Assembly (NCBI RefSeq): GCF_014651855.1
Contig: NZ_BMXR01000003.1
Location: 406,521 to 470,520, forward strand
Direction: 5' to 3'
Origin: Saccharospirillum salsuginis
GTDB lineage: Bacteria; Pseudomonadota; Gammaproteobacteria; Pseudomonadales; Natronospirillaceae
DNA: 64,000 bases
In this document: piece after piece, positions 55,201-62,276 of the stretch
Numbering within the stretch: position 1 is the stretch's first letter
Layout: every line of letters begins with the position of its first letter
Translations under genes and position numbers: made by a program
Notes under the pieces: model-generated
What the model was told of the DNA's origin: nothing
Databases searched by the model: none
The model's input: only the letters and a program-made list of their open reading frames with translations

Positions 55201-58200
55201 ACGGTGTCGGTGCTTTCGAGCGTTGCTGTGTTGCCAACGCTAACGGGTCCGGAGACCGAACCGGTGACGACGGTCTTGCCTGCGGAGAGCGTGAGCGTGC
55301 CGGTATTGGTATTCGTGGCGGAGATCGTCAAGGTACCCGCGCCCGCTTTGGTCAGGCTGCCGGTGCCGCTGATCACACCAGAGAGGGTTGCGGCGTTGGC
55401 ATTGGTGGCCGTACCGTTGCCGGCCCCAATGCTGATGGCGTTGTCGATCGTGCCCGTGCCGGTCACCGTGAGGCCGCCGCCGTTGAGCGTGATGGTGCCC
55501 GAGCCGATGTTGGTGTCATCGGTGATGCTCACATCCCCGGCCGTGATGTTGGTCGTACCCGAGTGTGTTTGAGTGCCCGATAACGTAAGGGTGCCCGCAC
55601 CGTTTTTGGTCAGACCGCCTGAACCGCTGATTACGCCAGACCAGGTGACGTTGTTGGCGTTGCTGAGGTTGCCGCTGGAAGCGACCAGTTCGTTAGTGAT
55701 GGTCACATCGGAGCCGGTCACCGTCAGGGTGCCGCCATTCAGAGTGACGGTGCCGCTGCCCAGGTTGGAACCGTCCGTAATGGAGACGTTACCGGTGGAG
55801 ATGGTGAAGTTACCGCTATAGGTATTGGTGCCGCTCAGAACCAAAGCTGCGGTGGTGATCTTTTCCAGATCGCCACTGCCGGAAATCACCCCTGTGACAT
55901 AGAGCGTATAGTTTCCGCCCCCGCCATAGATATGGAAGGTGCCTCCGGCCGCGCCGACGACAAAGTTGTTATCCACCGTATCCGACTGACCGCTGGAACC
56001 ACTGGCCAGGAAGGAACCACCGTTCAGGGTAATGGTGCCGGACGGCAGGAAGTCGTCATCACTGATATAGAATTTGCCTTCCGTAATGGTGATGCCACCA
56101 CTGGAACCGGCTTCGTTATTGCTGTTGGTAAGATTCATCTGCCCGGCACCGGCCTTGCTCAGGTTGGCGGCCCCGGAGAACAATCCCGACAAGGTCAAAT
56201 CGTCTGCGTTGCTGATGGTACTGTCGGCGGCCAGGTTGACGGTGTTGTCGATGGTGCCGGACGAGGTGACGACCAAGGTGCCGCCATTCATCACCAACTG
56301 ACCGCTGCCGAGATTGCTGTCGCCCGCCACGCTGACGGTGCCTCCGGTCAAGGTGGTGGTGCCGCTGTAAGTATGGCTCCCCGATAGGGTTACCGTGCCG
56401 TCGCCGGTTTTGGTGAGGGAGCCGGTTCCGGCGAATACGGTGTTTATGCTGGCGGTATCACTGTTGCCGTTGGTCAACGTCAGGGTTACGCCACCGCCTA
56501 GAGTCAAGGTGCCGCCCGAGAGGGTAGCGCCACTGGCTGAATCCATATCCAGCGTCAGATTTTCGGCCAGACTGGTAACGGACGTAGCCGATACCGTTTG
56601 CGCGGCCAGGCTGCTGCCCATAATCAGAGTCTGAGAGCCGGTGCCGTCGGCGGCCGCGATGGCGATGGCGATGGCCTCGCTGAAACTGGTGCCGTCGGTC
56701 GGGTCGATGGTGGCGGTGTCGGTGGTGTCGGTGATGTAAATGCTGTCGGTAGTGACGGTGACATCGGCTGTATCGGTCTTCGAGCCGTCGCTCAGCGTGA
56801 ACCGGACCGTGGCGTCGCCTGCCGGGGTGTCGTTGCGGTAAGTGATGCGCTGCATGAGATCGGAGACCAGGGCGGTGGTCGCCGCAGTGCCCGAGCTGGT
56901 GAAGCTGATAGTCAGCACGCCATTGGTGTTGGTGAACGTGGCGAAGACCTGGCCTCCGTCTTCGAGATTACTGCCGTTGACAGAGAACAGAGCACCGCTG
57001 GTATCGAACCCGAATAGTTCGCTCGTTACAGCGCCACCTTCACGCTGCACGGTGAGGGAGCCGCCGGAGTAATCGCCATTGGCGCCATTCAATGCATCCA
57101 ACTCGGTGTCGCTTGCGGTGGCGTCACCGCCGGAATCCAGAGTAACGGTATTGCCAATACCCGCCCAGGCAACCGAGTCACTGTCCAGGTTGGTGATTAC
57201 CGGCGCATTGTTGACCAGCGAGGTAATGGTGCTGCTGTTGGCCGCCATCAAACCGCCGGAGGAGGCCCTCAACGCGATGCTATCACTGGCACCGGAGTTG
57301 GTGTACTGCAATGCCAGGCTGGAAAAGGTGGCGGCGCCGGAACTGGGTGTGAGGGTGACGGTGGTGTCGTCCCCATCGGCATCGCCGGTGCCGGTCATAC
57401 TGTTTACCGTTCCGTCGACAATGCCGTCGTTCGGGTCCGTCGCCAAAAGCACAATGTTGGTGCTGTAGCCGGTGTCCAGGGTATTGTTGGCATCCAGGGC
57501 TTGAACCACCGGGTCGGTGGTGAAATCAGTCGAGACGCCGCTGTCGATCGTGGTTGGAACGGGCTGGGTGTTAAACACCAGTTTGGTCGCCACAACGTCG
57601 GATGTGACCGAATTGGAATCTTCCGTAGGGAGGTTGGTGCCTGCGCCGTCTTCGTCATTGGCGGTGAGGGTAAAACTTTCCTGATCCGCCGTTGCGGTGT
57701 AAGCCACATCGGTAAATGTGGCAACCCCGGAGACGGCCTCGATATCCACATCGCCCGATAAACTTCCTGCGCTGGCTTCACTGAGTGTGATGGTTTCTGT
57801 GAAGTCCACATCAGTATTGCCATCATCATCTTGAGCTGTCACCACCGGTTGGGTGCCGAGCGCCGAACCCGAGGTGGAACTGGCCGGTTGTGTGGTAAAC
57901 GCCAGCGTCGTCGCCGTAACTTCAACGGTACTGCCACTGCCGTTGGTGACAGCGGAGGTCGAGCCCATACTCGTACCGGAACCACCGGTAGTGACATCGG
58001 TATCGCCATCAACCGACAGAATAAACGTCTGGCCTTCGATGAGCCCGGTGTTGTCGTTGTAATAGGCGTTTACCGTGTAGGTTTCATTGCCGCTATCGGC
58101 GATGGAAAGCGTGAGGCCAGAGAAAGTGATGGTCCCGGCGTTGTAGGTGCCGATGACATTTGAGGCATCGGGGCCATTTAACCGCCAAGTGATCTGATCA

Positions 58201-58952
58201 TGAATTGTATTGTTGGTCGTTCCGGAGACATTCAATACGATCTGGCTGATACTCATTGGCAGGCCGTCGCCGCCACCGCCGTCAGACAGAGTGAAATCGA
58301 AGACATCGACGGCTTCGCCAACGGTGTCGACCGTGGTAGGCATCGCCACCGGTTCGGTGACGGTACCTGAGGCTGTGAGATTGCCATTTGAGTCCGTCGG
58401 GACCGTGATATTAACGAGTGTGATGTCATCGACTTGAAAGTAGGTGCCACCGGAGGGGGCCGACAATGTAAAGGATCCTATGTCCTGAAAGAAAGCGGCG
58501 TTTACATTGCCTGAAATATCGATATGGGTGAAGTTGCCAGATCCATCTGTGGGGATCGTCAGGGAAATACTGCCTTTGGATGATGATAGAGTGTAACCCG
58601 TACTACCGGACTGGTTGGAAATGTAAAAGCCGGTGGCATCAAATCGGTAACCTGATCCCATGGTAAAATCCACCTGGGTTTCAGGGTTGTCCCACCCGAA
58701 ATACAGGGATTCAATACCACCGTTCTCCCACCCACTTTTTTCGGAACCCCTGAATACCATATCGGCTGTAGGCTCAATGGTCAGTGACGGAATTAGGCTA
58801 TTGTGGTTGACTGTTAATGAGGGAGTGCTCCAGCCTGAGTAGTTCGCCGAACCGGTTTCAAAATCGAACAGCACCGCCAGGGCGGGTAAGGATAGAATGA
58901 TACCAGCGACGAAAGCGCCGGTATGTTTTATCACGTGTTTGGACACTATCAT
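46230..58952 (-). CDS. Giant multi-repeat surface protein with a GlyGly-CTERM-like tail
   Basis: 4240 residues. A signal peptide (VIKHTGAFVAGIILSLPALA) is followed by mixed beta domains to ~770; autotransporter-associated beta-strand repeats ~780-1285 (LTKTGDGTVTLSGSHTYSGT); five 124-residue repeats ~1490-2110 (GTPQLTLETGDTDQVVDY); three 100-residue repeats ~2110-2410; cadherin-type repeats ~2480-3060; six He_PIG/dystroglycan-like repeats of 93 residues ~3075-3630; a DTDGDGVIDYQEGLDGTDPN calcium-type stretch; Calx-beta-like and PKD-like domains; a choice-of-anchor-U-like domain ~4030-4190; and GGTVGWLLSLLTVLLVV plus basic residues at the end. That tail resembles GlyGly-CTERM, handled by rhombosortase, not exosortase. 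It is likely a calcium-dependent adhesin or matrix protein. Confidence 0.93.
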   Translation of the reverse strand: MIVSKHVIKHTGAFVAGIILSLPALAVLFDFETGSANYSGWSTPSLTVNHNSLIPSLTIEPTADMVFRGSEKSGWENGGIESLYFGWDNPETQVDFTMGSGYRFDATGFYISNQSGSTGYTLSSSKGSISLTIPTDGSGNFTHIDISGNVNAAFFQDIGSFTLSAPSGGTYFQVDDITLVNITVPTDSNGNLTASGTVTEPVAMPTTVDTVGEAVDVFDFTLSDGGGGDGLPMSISQIVLNVSGTTNNTIHDQITWRLNGPDASNVIGTYNAGTITFSGLTLSIADSGNETYTVNAYYNDNTGLIEGQTFILSVDGDTDVTTGGSGTSMGSTSAVTNGSGSTVEVTATTLAFTTQPASSTSGSALGTQPVVTAQDDDGNTDVDFTETITLSEASAGSLSGDVDIEAVSGVATFTDVAYTATADQESFTLTANDEDGAGTNLPTEDSNSVTSDVVATKLVFNTQPVPTTIDSGVSTDFTTDPVVQALDANNTLDTGYSTNIVLLATDPNDGIVDGTVNSMTGTGDADGDDTTVTLTPSSGAATFSSLALQYTNSGASDSIALRASSGGLMAANSSTITSLVNNAPVITNLDSDSVAWAGIGNTVTLDSGGDATASDTELDALNGANGDYSGGSLTVQREGGAVTSELFGFDTSGALFSVNGSNLEDGGQVFATFTNTNGVLTISFTSSGTAATTALVSDLMQRITYRNDTPAGDATVRFTLSDGSKTDTADVTVTTDSIYITDTTDTATIDPTDGTSFSEAIAIAIAAADGTGSQTLIMGSSLAAQTVSATSVTSLAENLTLDMDSASGATLSGGTLTLGGGVTLTLTNGNSDTASINTVFAGTGSLTKTGDGTVTLSGSHTYSGTTTLTGGTVSVAGDSNLGSGQLVMNGGTLVVTSSGTIDNTVNLAADSTISNADDLTLSGLFSGAANLSKAGAGQMNLTNSNNEAGSSGGITITEGKFYISDDDFLPSGTITLNGGSFLASGSSGQSDTVDNNFVVGAAGGTFHIYGGGGNYTLYVTGVISGSGDLEKITTAALVLSGTNTYSGNFTISTGNVSITDGSNLGSGTVTLNGGTLTVTGSDVTITNELVASSGNLSNANNVTWSGVISGSGGLTKNGAGTLTLSGTQTHSGTTNITAGDVSITDDTNIGSGTITLNGGGLTVTGTGTIDNAISIGAGNGTATNANAATLSGVISGTGSLTKAGAGTLTISATNTNTGTLTLSAGKTVVTGSVSGPVSVGNTATLESTDTVSGLVTVASGGTLQTGASPGTLTLAGGLTLDSGGTLVARVNGTTAGTTYDQYDVTGTVTLGGTLNVIGSYTGTGGESYTIINNDSSDAVSSTFNGLAEGDDSTTLNSIPLAVSYVGSTGNDVVLSTAGPDVTDGNISISGATGTGGTYKIGDTVTATWDDTSATGDNNGDISGVTVDFTDFGGGAAVVASNSSDTWTATYTLVSGAIDGTNLNVSVAVTDANSLTTTTTDSTNASVDNTQPSINGVTSSTANGTYKVGDAISIQVTFNEVMTVTGTPQLTLETGSTDRVVDYASGSGTDTLTFTYTVQEGDASADLDYTGTSALALNGGTINDDAGNAATLMLATPGAANSLGDNKALVVDGVLPTVTEVTSSSANGNYKAGDAVSIQVNFSEAVTVTGTPQLTLETGGTDQVVDYTSGSGTSSLTFTYTVQVGDTSADLDYLNTTALALNGGTIADAAGNAATLTLASPGAANSLGANKALMIDTTTPTISGVNSSTADGSYKVGDSISIQVNVSEAVTVTGTPQLTLETGDTDQVVDYDSGSGTSTLSFTYTVQAGDSSADLDYTGTTALALNGGTIADAAGNDATLTLASAGAANSLGANKSLVVDGVEPTVTAVTSSTTDGSYKAGDAISIQVNFSEAVTVTGTPQLTLETGDTDQVVDYASGSGTTSLTFTYTVQAGDTNTDLDYLNTTALALNGGTIADAASNAATLTLASPGAANSLGDNKALVVDGVVPTVTGVTSSTANGSYNAGDSISIQVNFSEAVTVTGTPQLTLETGDTDQVVDYASGSGSSALTFTYTVQAGDTSADLDYTSTTALALNSGTIMDGANNAATLTLASPGTANSLGANKAIVIDTTAPSGQSVAFDDATINAAEASSQSFTFSGAEVGTTYDYTISSSGGGTDVTGSGTINDVGEQLTGLDISGLGDGTLTLSVTLTDGAGNAATAVTDTATLDTAAPNGQSVAFDDSTINGSEAASVSFTFSGAEVGAGYSYTISSSGGGTDVTGTGTIATAGDQISNVDISGLSDGTLTLSATLTDTAGNAATAVTDTATLDATAPTGQSVAFDDTLINSSEAAGTSFTFSSAEVGASYTYSISSSGGGTDVTGSGTLTTATDQISNVDVSGLSDGTLTLSVTLSDSAGNEAAAVTDTTSLDTTAPSLTEVSVTTLTNDNTPAIQFSTTEAGTLAVDGSCGSGDEGAVGSGSQTITLTDTDNSSAMNDAAYSDCTLIVTDAAGNASNTLSLTTFTVDTTAPGLGTNTGVSLTEGGTEVINNTELAANDSNSGAANITFTLTAVPTNGTLSNNDSDLAVSDTFTQDDIDNDLFSYAHNGGDTTSDSFSFTLSDSLGNTSVAQTVSLNVTAVNDEPTLTATGQNPTFTEGGSAVALFSSAAIDTIESGQTLSGLVIEVSSVANGSDEVLGIDGSDIELTNGTSGTTTDNSLSYNVSVSGSVATVTLSGGTLSEANAQTLVDGLTYVNNSEAPNDANRVVTLTSLTDSGGTANGGDDTVSLSVSSTVTTVAVNDVPVLSDLGASSESTLTIAGASSSTASDSTIGQTFTATANGTITEVGFVFTTGGASATLNVYEGAGTSTAPVATKAFTTTQTYTDASNYSYQTVTLDTPVAITQGSIYTVAMVIGTDENTIYISSSVYADGNMYFADISRSTFDLLSEITTTADAAFTEGGSAIQFNSTGVVADAELDAANSGNGNYSGASLTIARNGGASANDSFGFSDGNGISLSGGDLVKNSLTIASFENNTGTLTITFTDANGEIPTSEDVDAVLQQLLYSNSSEDPASSAQLDWSFSDGTDSGTGSTTIGLTAVNDAPSISGTPATTVAEDSAYSFTPTASDLESDPLTFSITNKPTWATFSTSTGALTGTPANDDVGTDSTIVISVSDGSASTDLASFDITVTNTNDAPTISGTPSTTVAEDSAYSFTPTSADVDVGDTLTFSITNKPSWASFNTNTGALTGTPANGDVGTTSNILISVSDGTVSVDLATFNLTVTNTNDAPTISGSPATSVNEDSAYSFTPTANDVDLDASLTFSIANKPSWATFSTSTGALTGTPANDDVGDYSDIVISVSDGTASTDLASFDITVTNTNDAPTISGTPATTVAEDVAYSFTPTADDVDLGDTLTFSITNQPSWASFDTATGTLSGTPTNSDLGTTSGIVISVGDGTTSASLAAFDLTVTNVNDAPTISGTPATTVAEDSDYSFTPTAADVDPGNTLTFSITNMPNWASFDTNTGALTGTPTNDHVGSYDGVVISVSDGTASSSLTAFDIEVTNTNDAPVISGTPDTVGVVGVPYSFVPTASDVDVGDTLTFSIASLPGWASFDTATGELSGTAAPGDEGDYSIEISVSDGTDSTALGSFTLTVAPSVDTDGDGVIDYQEGLDGTDPNDPTDYRDTVAPVVTAPDELTIDAVALYTPVPRKQLLGLSSDATGTQVENALAALASDNIDGENCCNANAQNLINNQALLPPGRNEITWQATDAKGNVGTATQIVNVRPLVSLSKDQVSVEGATARIKVVLNGESPAYPLDVPFVIDSQSTADEDDHDLITDRVTFNGGEIERIIEVQLTDDAIPENEEVLIVRLDDRTTNAQDLQDGYDPANPDIYDINAGAKTVHRLRIVETNVAPDTRLSLTQGGKNTIQVTTDGGPVTVTATVTDPNPDESHSYNWSDSDTALVDTDGDTADNTLVFDPSGLSAGRYKVGITVTDSESATDQTKLHFRVVTALPTLNTGDDSDNDGIDDATEGTADNDDDGIPDYLDNIVATNVLPEVASETDSYLVECDPGVRCRLGQFALVGSTGGARLTDDDIAEQADIGPDTVFDHSGGIFDFEIHDLPTLGQSVRIVVPQSNPLPEGGVYRKFQDGDWRTFVEDANNELHSAPGNPGYCPPPGDESWEAGLQNGYYCVQLTIEDGGPNDADGLVNGAVVDPGAVGIPKATTPTDPTVSFNSGGQSKGGTVGWLLSLLTVLLVVSTRHGKRN
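48057..49730. repeat. 279-bp tandem repeat, six units
   Basis: The junction motif encoding NDAPTISGTP recurs at exact 279-base steps (for example the TGTTGGTCAC phrase ends at 48349, 48628, 48907, 49186 and 49465). Each unit encodes a 93-residue He_PIG-like domain of the giant protein. Copies are diverged but indel-free apart from the first and last. Confidence 0.85.
51728..52627. repeat. 300-bp tandem repeat, three units
   Basis: The segment encoding GQSVAFDD recurs at 52601, 52301 and 52001, exactly 300 bases apart. Each unit encodes a 100-residue beta-sandwich domain of the giant protein. Confidence 0.88.
52630..54489. repeat. 372-bp tandem repeat, five units
   Basis: A CCCAGTGAATTGGC-like phrase recurs at 52657, 53029, 53401, 53773 and 54145, exactly 372 bases apart. 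Each unit encodes a 124-residue domain of the giant protein with GTPQLTLETG and ANSLGANKALVVD. The copies are highly similar, so this stretch is prone to recombination and to assembly collapse. Confidence 0.9.
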
Positions 58953-59701
58953 GATCCGAATCCCAAGCGACTGTTTAGCCGCACTGATTATGTTCCTTGT
59001 CCCGTCTTACAGCGAGACAGACCAACCCAACGGTTTATCATTGCTTTGATTTCAACAAAGAAGGTGACGGTACCAAGGTATACACCGTCGCAACGTGTTT
59101 TGGGTATGATATATGTTTAAAAGTCACTGCGGTTGATCCGAGGAAAGGCTGATTGCATCGTGACTCGAATGACGGTCACTCAACCCAATCCGGTTTGTAA
59201 CCCGCCTGAGTCCCGAGCAGTTCAAGTTTGAGGGGCAAAGGGCGATTTTTTCCATCGTTAACGAAATACTCCTTAGAGCATGGAAACCTAGCCGGTGGGT
59301 GAACAGGTTAGCCCAGAGGCACTTCTGAAGCGTGGTTTATTGGGCCGTGATAACAAAACGTATCTCCGATCAGAAAACGCCTATAATATTGGCTCATATT
59401 GAAGTTCCTTCCGTCAAAAAACCGTTCATATCAATACGAATTATTACTTTAGGATTCGTGAGGCCCTGATGGCGATCGATGTTGTGCCCGTCAAGAACAA
59501 CTCGGTACTATGGCCTGGCATTCCATGCAAGGTCGAACCCCAGGAGACTCGCTTCATTCCCTTTACACGCTGCATCAGCCCACAGGAACCCTTGCGGCGA
59601 TCGGGTTGTCGAGCTGATGAAGAATACTGACAACCCGAATCAGATATTTCGGTGCTCCTGATCGAGATCAATCGATGTTGACTGGAAGGCGAGTATGCGT
59701 C
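58953..59701. other. 749-base intergenic region upstream of the giant gene
   Basis: No convincing gene is present; short frames such as 59444-59671 on the minus strand lack a ribosome site and recognisable features. The region holds inverted repeats (GACGGT/ACCGTC at 59066-59089 and the pair near 59601-59638). No clear promoter was found for the giant gene, although one must lie here or further upstream. Confidence 0.6.
59573..59638. other. Overlapping, mutually exclusive inverted repeats
   Basis: TCGGGTTGTC (59601-59610) pairs perfectly with GACAACCCGA (59629-59638). CATCAGC (59573-59579) pairs with GCTGATG (59613-59619), which lies in the loop of the first stem, and AACCC (59587-59591) can also pair with GGGTT (59603-59607). 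The stems cannot all form at once. It lies downstream of the tail-collar gene and about 620 bases upstream of the giant gene. Confidence 0.4.
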
Positions 59702-60328
59702 TTAGTTTCTTTGCGGATAAAGACCTTGCAACGCAATGCAAAAATTCAGTGCAGTAAACGGGTTTCGGATGTCGAATGCCTGATTCCCGCCATTGTTGGC
59801 TACCGTTACCGTGCCTCCGCCACCACCGCCTCCGGATACACCTCCCAGATCTACAAGCGACGCCGGGCTGGGATCCGATTTGAATATCTGTTCACGGGTA
59901 TCAGGACCGGGCAGCTCGGAGGGTTGAGCCAGGTAGTCACCTTGGGATGGCTCTGATTGAGCTCCGTCTTCCCGGGTGACCTGTACCTTACAGTCGCTGC
60001 CTTCGCTTGATGGTGTGAAATCGGCCGAGTGATTGTGGGTGGGCATTTCGTTGATGTGCATCAAGTGTTGCTGAGACCCACCCATTTGCCCGATCTGATA
60101 AGGCGTCAGTCCAAGAGGATTGCCCATGTTGAACCCTACAGGAGCCCTGGAGGTCAGGTTGGGTAACCCAAAAGTAATTCGGCTGTCTCCACCGTAGGTC
60201 CCTCCGAGCAGTGAAAACAGAGCCTGATTGTCACTGATTTGCATCAGGTTGCCACTGCAAAATGCCCAATCTCTTGGTGCGAAGTGAAATCCGAAAGCTT
60301 GTATCTGGCCGATAAATGGTTCAGACAT
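59702..60328 (-). CDS. Phage tail collar domain protein (MdpB-like)
   Basis: 208 residues. EPFIGQIQAFGFHFAPRDWA, then CSGNLMQISDNQALFSLLGG, FGLPNLTSRAPVGFN and GGSQQHLMHINEMPTHNHS are the tail-collar motifs of the microcystin-dependent protein family, which is related to phage tail fibre tips but is chromosomal. A Gly-rich stretch (SGGGGGGGT) precedes the conserved end NPFTALNFCIALQGLYP. There is no signal peptide. Function in free-living bacteria is unclear; a tail-like or surface-exposed role is inferred. AGAGGGAAGGG precedes the ATG. It follows the DUF6916-like gene by 110 bases. Confidence 0.9.
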   Translation of the reverse strand: MSEPFIGQIQAFGFHFAPRDWAFCSGNLMQISDNQALFSLLGGTYGGDSRITFGLPNLTSRAPVGFNMGNPLGLTPYQIGQMGGSQQHLMHINEMPTHNHSADFTPSSEGSDCKVQVTREDGAQSEPSQGDYLAQPSELPGPDTREQIFKSDPSPASLVDLGGVSGGGGGGGTVTVANNGGNQAFDIRNPFTALNFCIALQGLYPQRN

Positions 60329-60438
60329 AGTTAGCCCTTCCCTCTGTTAGGTTAGTTGTATTGTTTGATTGTCGATCTATGTGACCGACGGTGGGTTTAC
60401 GAGAGTAATAGACCACCGAACGAGTAGCGGTCGGTAGT

Positions 60439-60726
60439 CTATTTCCTTTCTCGTGTGATCATGGATTGATAACGCCCCGAATCGCGTGGTACGACGAATA
60501 GCATATGCGTACCGAGATGTCGGTGATGTATAGTGTAGTAACCTTGTGGAATGGTGAGGGTTGTATTGGACCGGAAACGGATTGAGATGGAATCCCAGGT
60601 GGCATCATTCGGGAGGCCGGGCTCAACGGCTTCCAACATCAGGGATGCCCTGTGGTTTTGGGAATCCGTTATATCAACCGATTCTCCCTGTATCGATTTC
60701 AAGCGATCAAAGTCCAGCTCAGACAT
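60439..60726 (-). CDS. DUF6916-like small protein
   Basis: 95 residues from the ATG at 60726, chosen because AAGGAG lies nine bases upstream; 25 more codons stay open but do not look like a real N-terminus. Recognisable features are a short acidic start (SELDFDRLKSIQGESVDI), a central RSNTTLTIPQGYYTIHHRHL and FVVPRDSGRYQSM. I assign it tentatively to DUF6916, small proteins encoded beside tail-collar proteins. The role is unknown. It lies between the GNAT and tail-collar genes. Confidence 0.7.
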   Translation of the reverse strand: MSELDFDRLKSIQGESVDITDSQNHRASLMLEAVEPGLPNDATWDSISIRFRSNTTLTIPQGYYTIHHRHLGTHMLFVVPRDSGRYQSMITRERK

Positions 60727-60812
60727 TCGATGACTCCTTTTAGTCGGTTCAAGTGGCTGTTTCCTCAGCCAGAAGCGAGTGATTTCAGCAATGGAATGCA
60801 CGCTTCAATGCG

Positions 60813-61307
60813 TTAACAGGGTATCGGGTACCACATCATGAAATCATGTGTAGCGGTCCGTTCAACCGGCCGAAACCCCAGAGTCTGATAAAGCGATTTG
60901 GCCGTTGGGTTTTGGTGCTCGACAGAGAGCCCAACCGGTAACATCTGCTTTTGAGCCACGTGCTGGATGGCTTGAATAACCGATGTGCCGTAGCCTTTAT
61001 TTCGAACTTCTTGTATGAGTGCGATATCCAGGAGGTGAGCGATGTTGTTGCCAAAATCCAACACGATCCTGCCGATGGGGGTACCGGTTTTCAATATGAT
61101 CATCGAAACGGCATTCGGTGCCTGATTGCCGTATCCCTGGGTTTGCAACTCAAGTTGGTGATCGATGACTTGATGAATGTAGTCACTCTCCTGTTCGGCC
61201 AGGTAAAAGTGGGAGCGTACCTGGTGAAACAGAGAGCTGATAAAAGGCCTGTCCGAAGCCGTTTCCATCCGAAGACCAAGTCCATCCGGAAGATCAATAG
61301 CTTTCAT
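60813..61307 (-). CDS. GNAT family N-acetyltransferase
   Basis: 164 residues. The acetyl-CoA binding motif is VRNKGYGTSVIQAIQHVA (RxxGYG) near residue 102, followed by LSVEHQNPTAKSLYQTLGFR, the usual GNAT motif B. The N-terminal third (LPDGLGLRMETASDRPFISS) is typical. It acetylates an amine; the substrate is unknown. Its place beside a tail-collar protein and a DUF6916-like protein recalls clusters in which all three occur together, which may mean the acetyltransferase modifies one of them. That is inference. Confidence 0.88.
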   Translation of the reverse strand: MKAIDLPDGLGLRMETASDRPFISSLFHQVRSHFYLAEQESDYIHQVIDHQLELQTQGYGNQAPNAVSMIILKTGTPIGRIVLDFGNNIAHLLDIALIQEVRNKGYGTSVIQAIQHVAQKQMLPVGLSVEHQNPTAKSLYQTLGFRPVERTATHDFMMWYPIPC

Positions 61308-61427
61308 TCCCTACTTTCCTGTCCTGTCGAAATGCTCTGTTAACCGTGAGCCTAGAACAAGATGGTCGGGTGTCTAGTAAAAATGTTGAGAAAAGTGCAT
61401 TTGTGTCCGCTACCCGTCGTTAGGCCG

Positions 61428-62276
61428 TTATACAAAGGGTAAGAATGACGATCCGGCCAGAGCGGATAGGTAGGTAACCACCCAGGCCGCAATAAAGGTC
61501 AGTAACGTAAAGCCCAGCCAGAGCCCTGCTTTGTTCGTGGATATTCTGATGAGTAACCAGGTGGTGGTCGGAATAATGTGCATGGCGTGTGTGCCGAGAA
61601 AGTGAGCTACTCTGAGGTCTCCACTATTGGTTGCCCAACCGAATAACCAGATACCGTCAGCTTCTGATCGGGGTAAACCAATGATCGGGCTTTGGTATGT
61701 GCTGATGGTAAAACCGGCAATGATCGTCAGCACCGCTGTCAGCAATAGCCCCCAGGCAATGGACCAATGAAGCACAATTGGCAAACGGGGTTTTCGGTGT
61801 CCAGCGATTTCCACGGCCTGCCATCCGACCATAAGCGCTAACATCACAGCACCCAATCCCATCAGGGAATACAGGAAGCTGTGCAGTGCATCGCTTTCAT
61901 TAAAGTGCGAGGCCTGAGCCAATGCACCTTGCAGGGTGATGTACAACACCTCGAACAGGGCCGCAGTGACTAACATTCCGCTGAGCCAGCGACGCCGACG
62001 ACTCACTTGGAATTCGGGGCGGGTATAAGCCATGAACCAGGCAACGGTGAGCAGATACAGTCCGACCGACAGCTGGAATTTCATGGGTTTGACCCAGACT
62101 CCTGCGCCTTCGAACAACCTCGGGTCGAACAGGGAAGCGAGGTAACAGGGAACCAGTAACAGGAGCAGAAACACTCCGGTTCGGGTCAGCCAGGGATCGC
62201 GTCGGTCGAGTAGATGAATGAGTCGCCGGGGGGTGCTGGCATCCCATAGAGTGTGTTGTCTCGCGGCGGTGTTCAT
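61428..62276 (-). CDS. Multi-pass membrane protein of unknown function
   Basis: 282 residues from the ATG at 62276, which overlaps the stop of the ABA4-like gene (ATGA). Seven or eight hydrophobic segments are visible, starting with VFLLLLLVPCYLASLF. WVKPMKFQLSVGLYLLTVAW and FLGTHAMHIIPTTTWLL stand out; the late His pair could bind a metal or cofactor. I recognise no named family. It is the last gene of a three-gene membrane operon (63219 to 61428) that diverges from a TetR regulator. Confidence 0.75.
   Translation of the reverse strand: MNTAARQHTLWDASTPRRLIHLLDRRDPWLTRTGVFLLLLLVPCYLASLFDPRLFEGAGVWVKPMKFQLSVGLYLLTVAWFMAYTRPEFQVSRRRRWLSGMLVTAALFEVLYITLQGALAQASHFNESDALHSFLYSLMGLGAVMLALMVGWQAVEIAGHRKPRLPIVLHWSIAWGLLLTAVLTIIAGFTISTYQSPIIGLPRSEADGIWLFGWATNSGDLRVAHFLGTHAMHIIPTTTWLLIRISTNKAGLWLGFTLLTFIAAWVVTYLSALAGSSFLPFV

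Noticed and set aside
59444..59671. 75-codon minus-strand frame in the region upstream of the giant gene
   Set aside because: No ribosome site, and the competing inverted repeats fall inside it; possible degenerate remnant but nothing identifiable.
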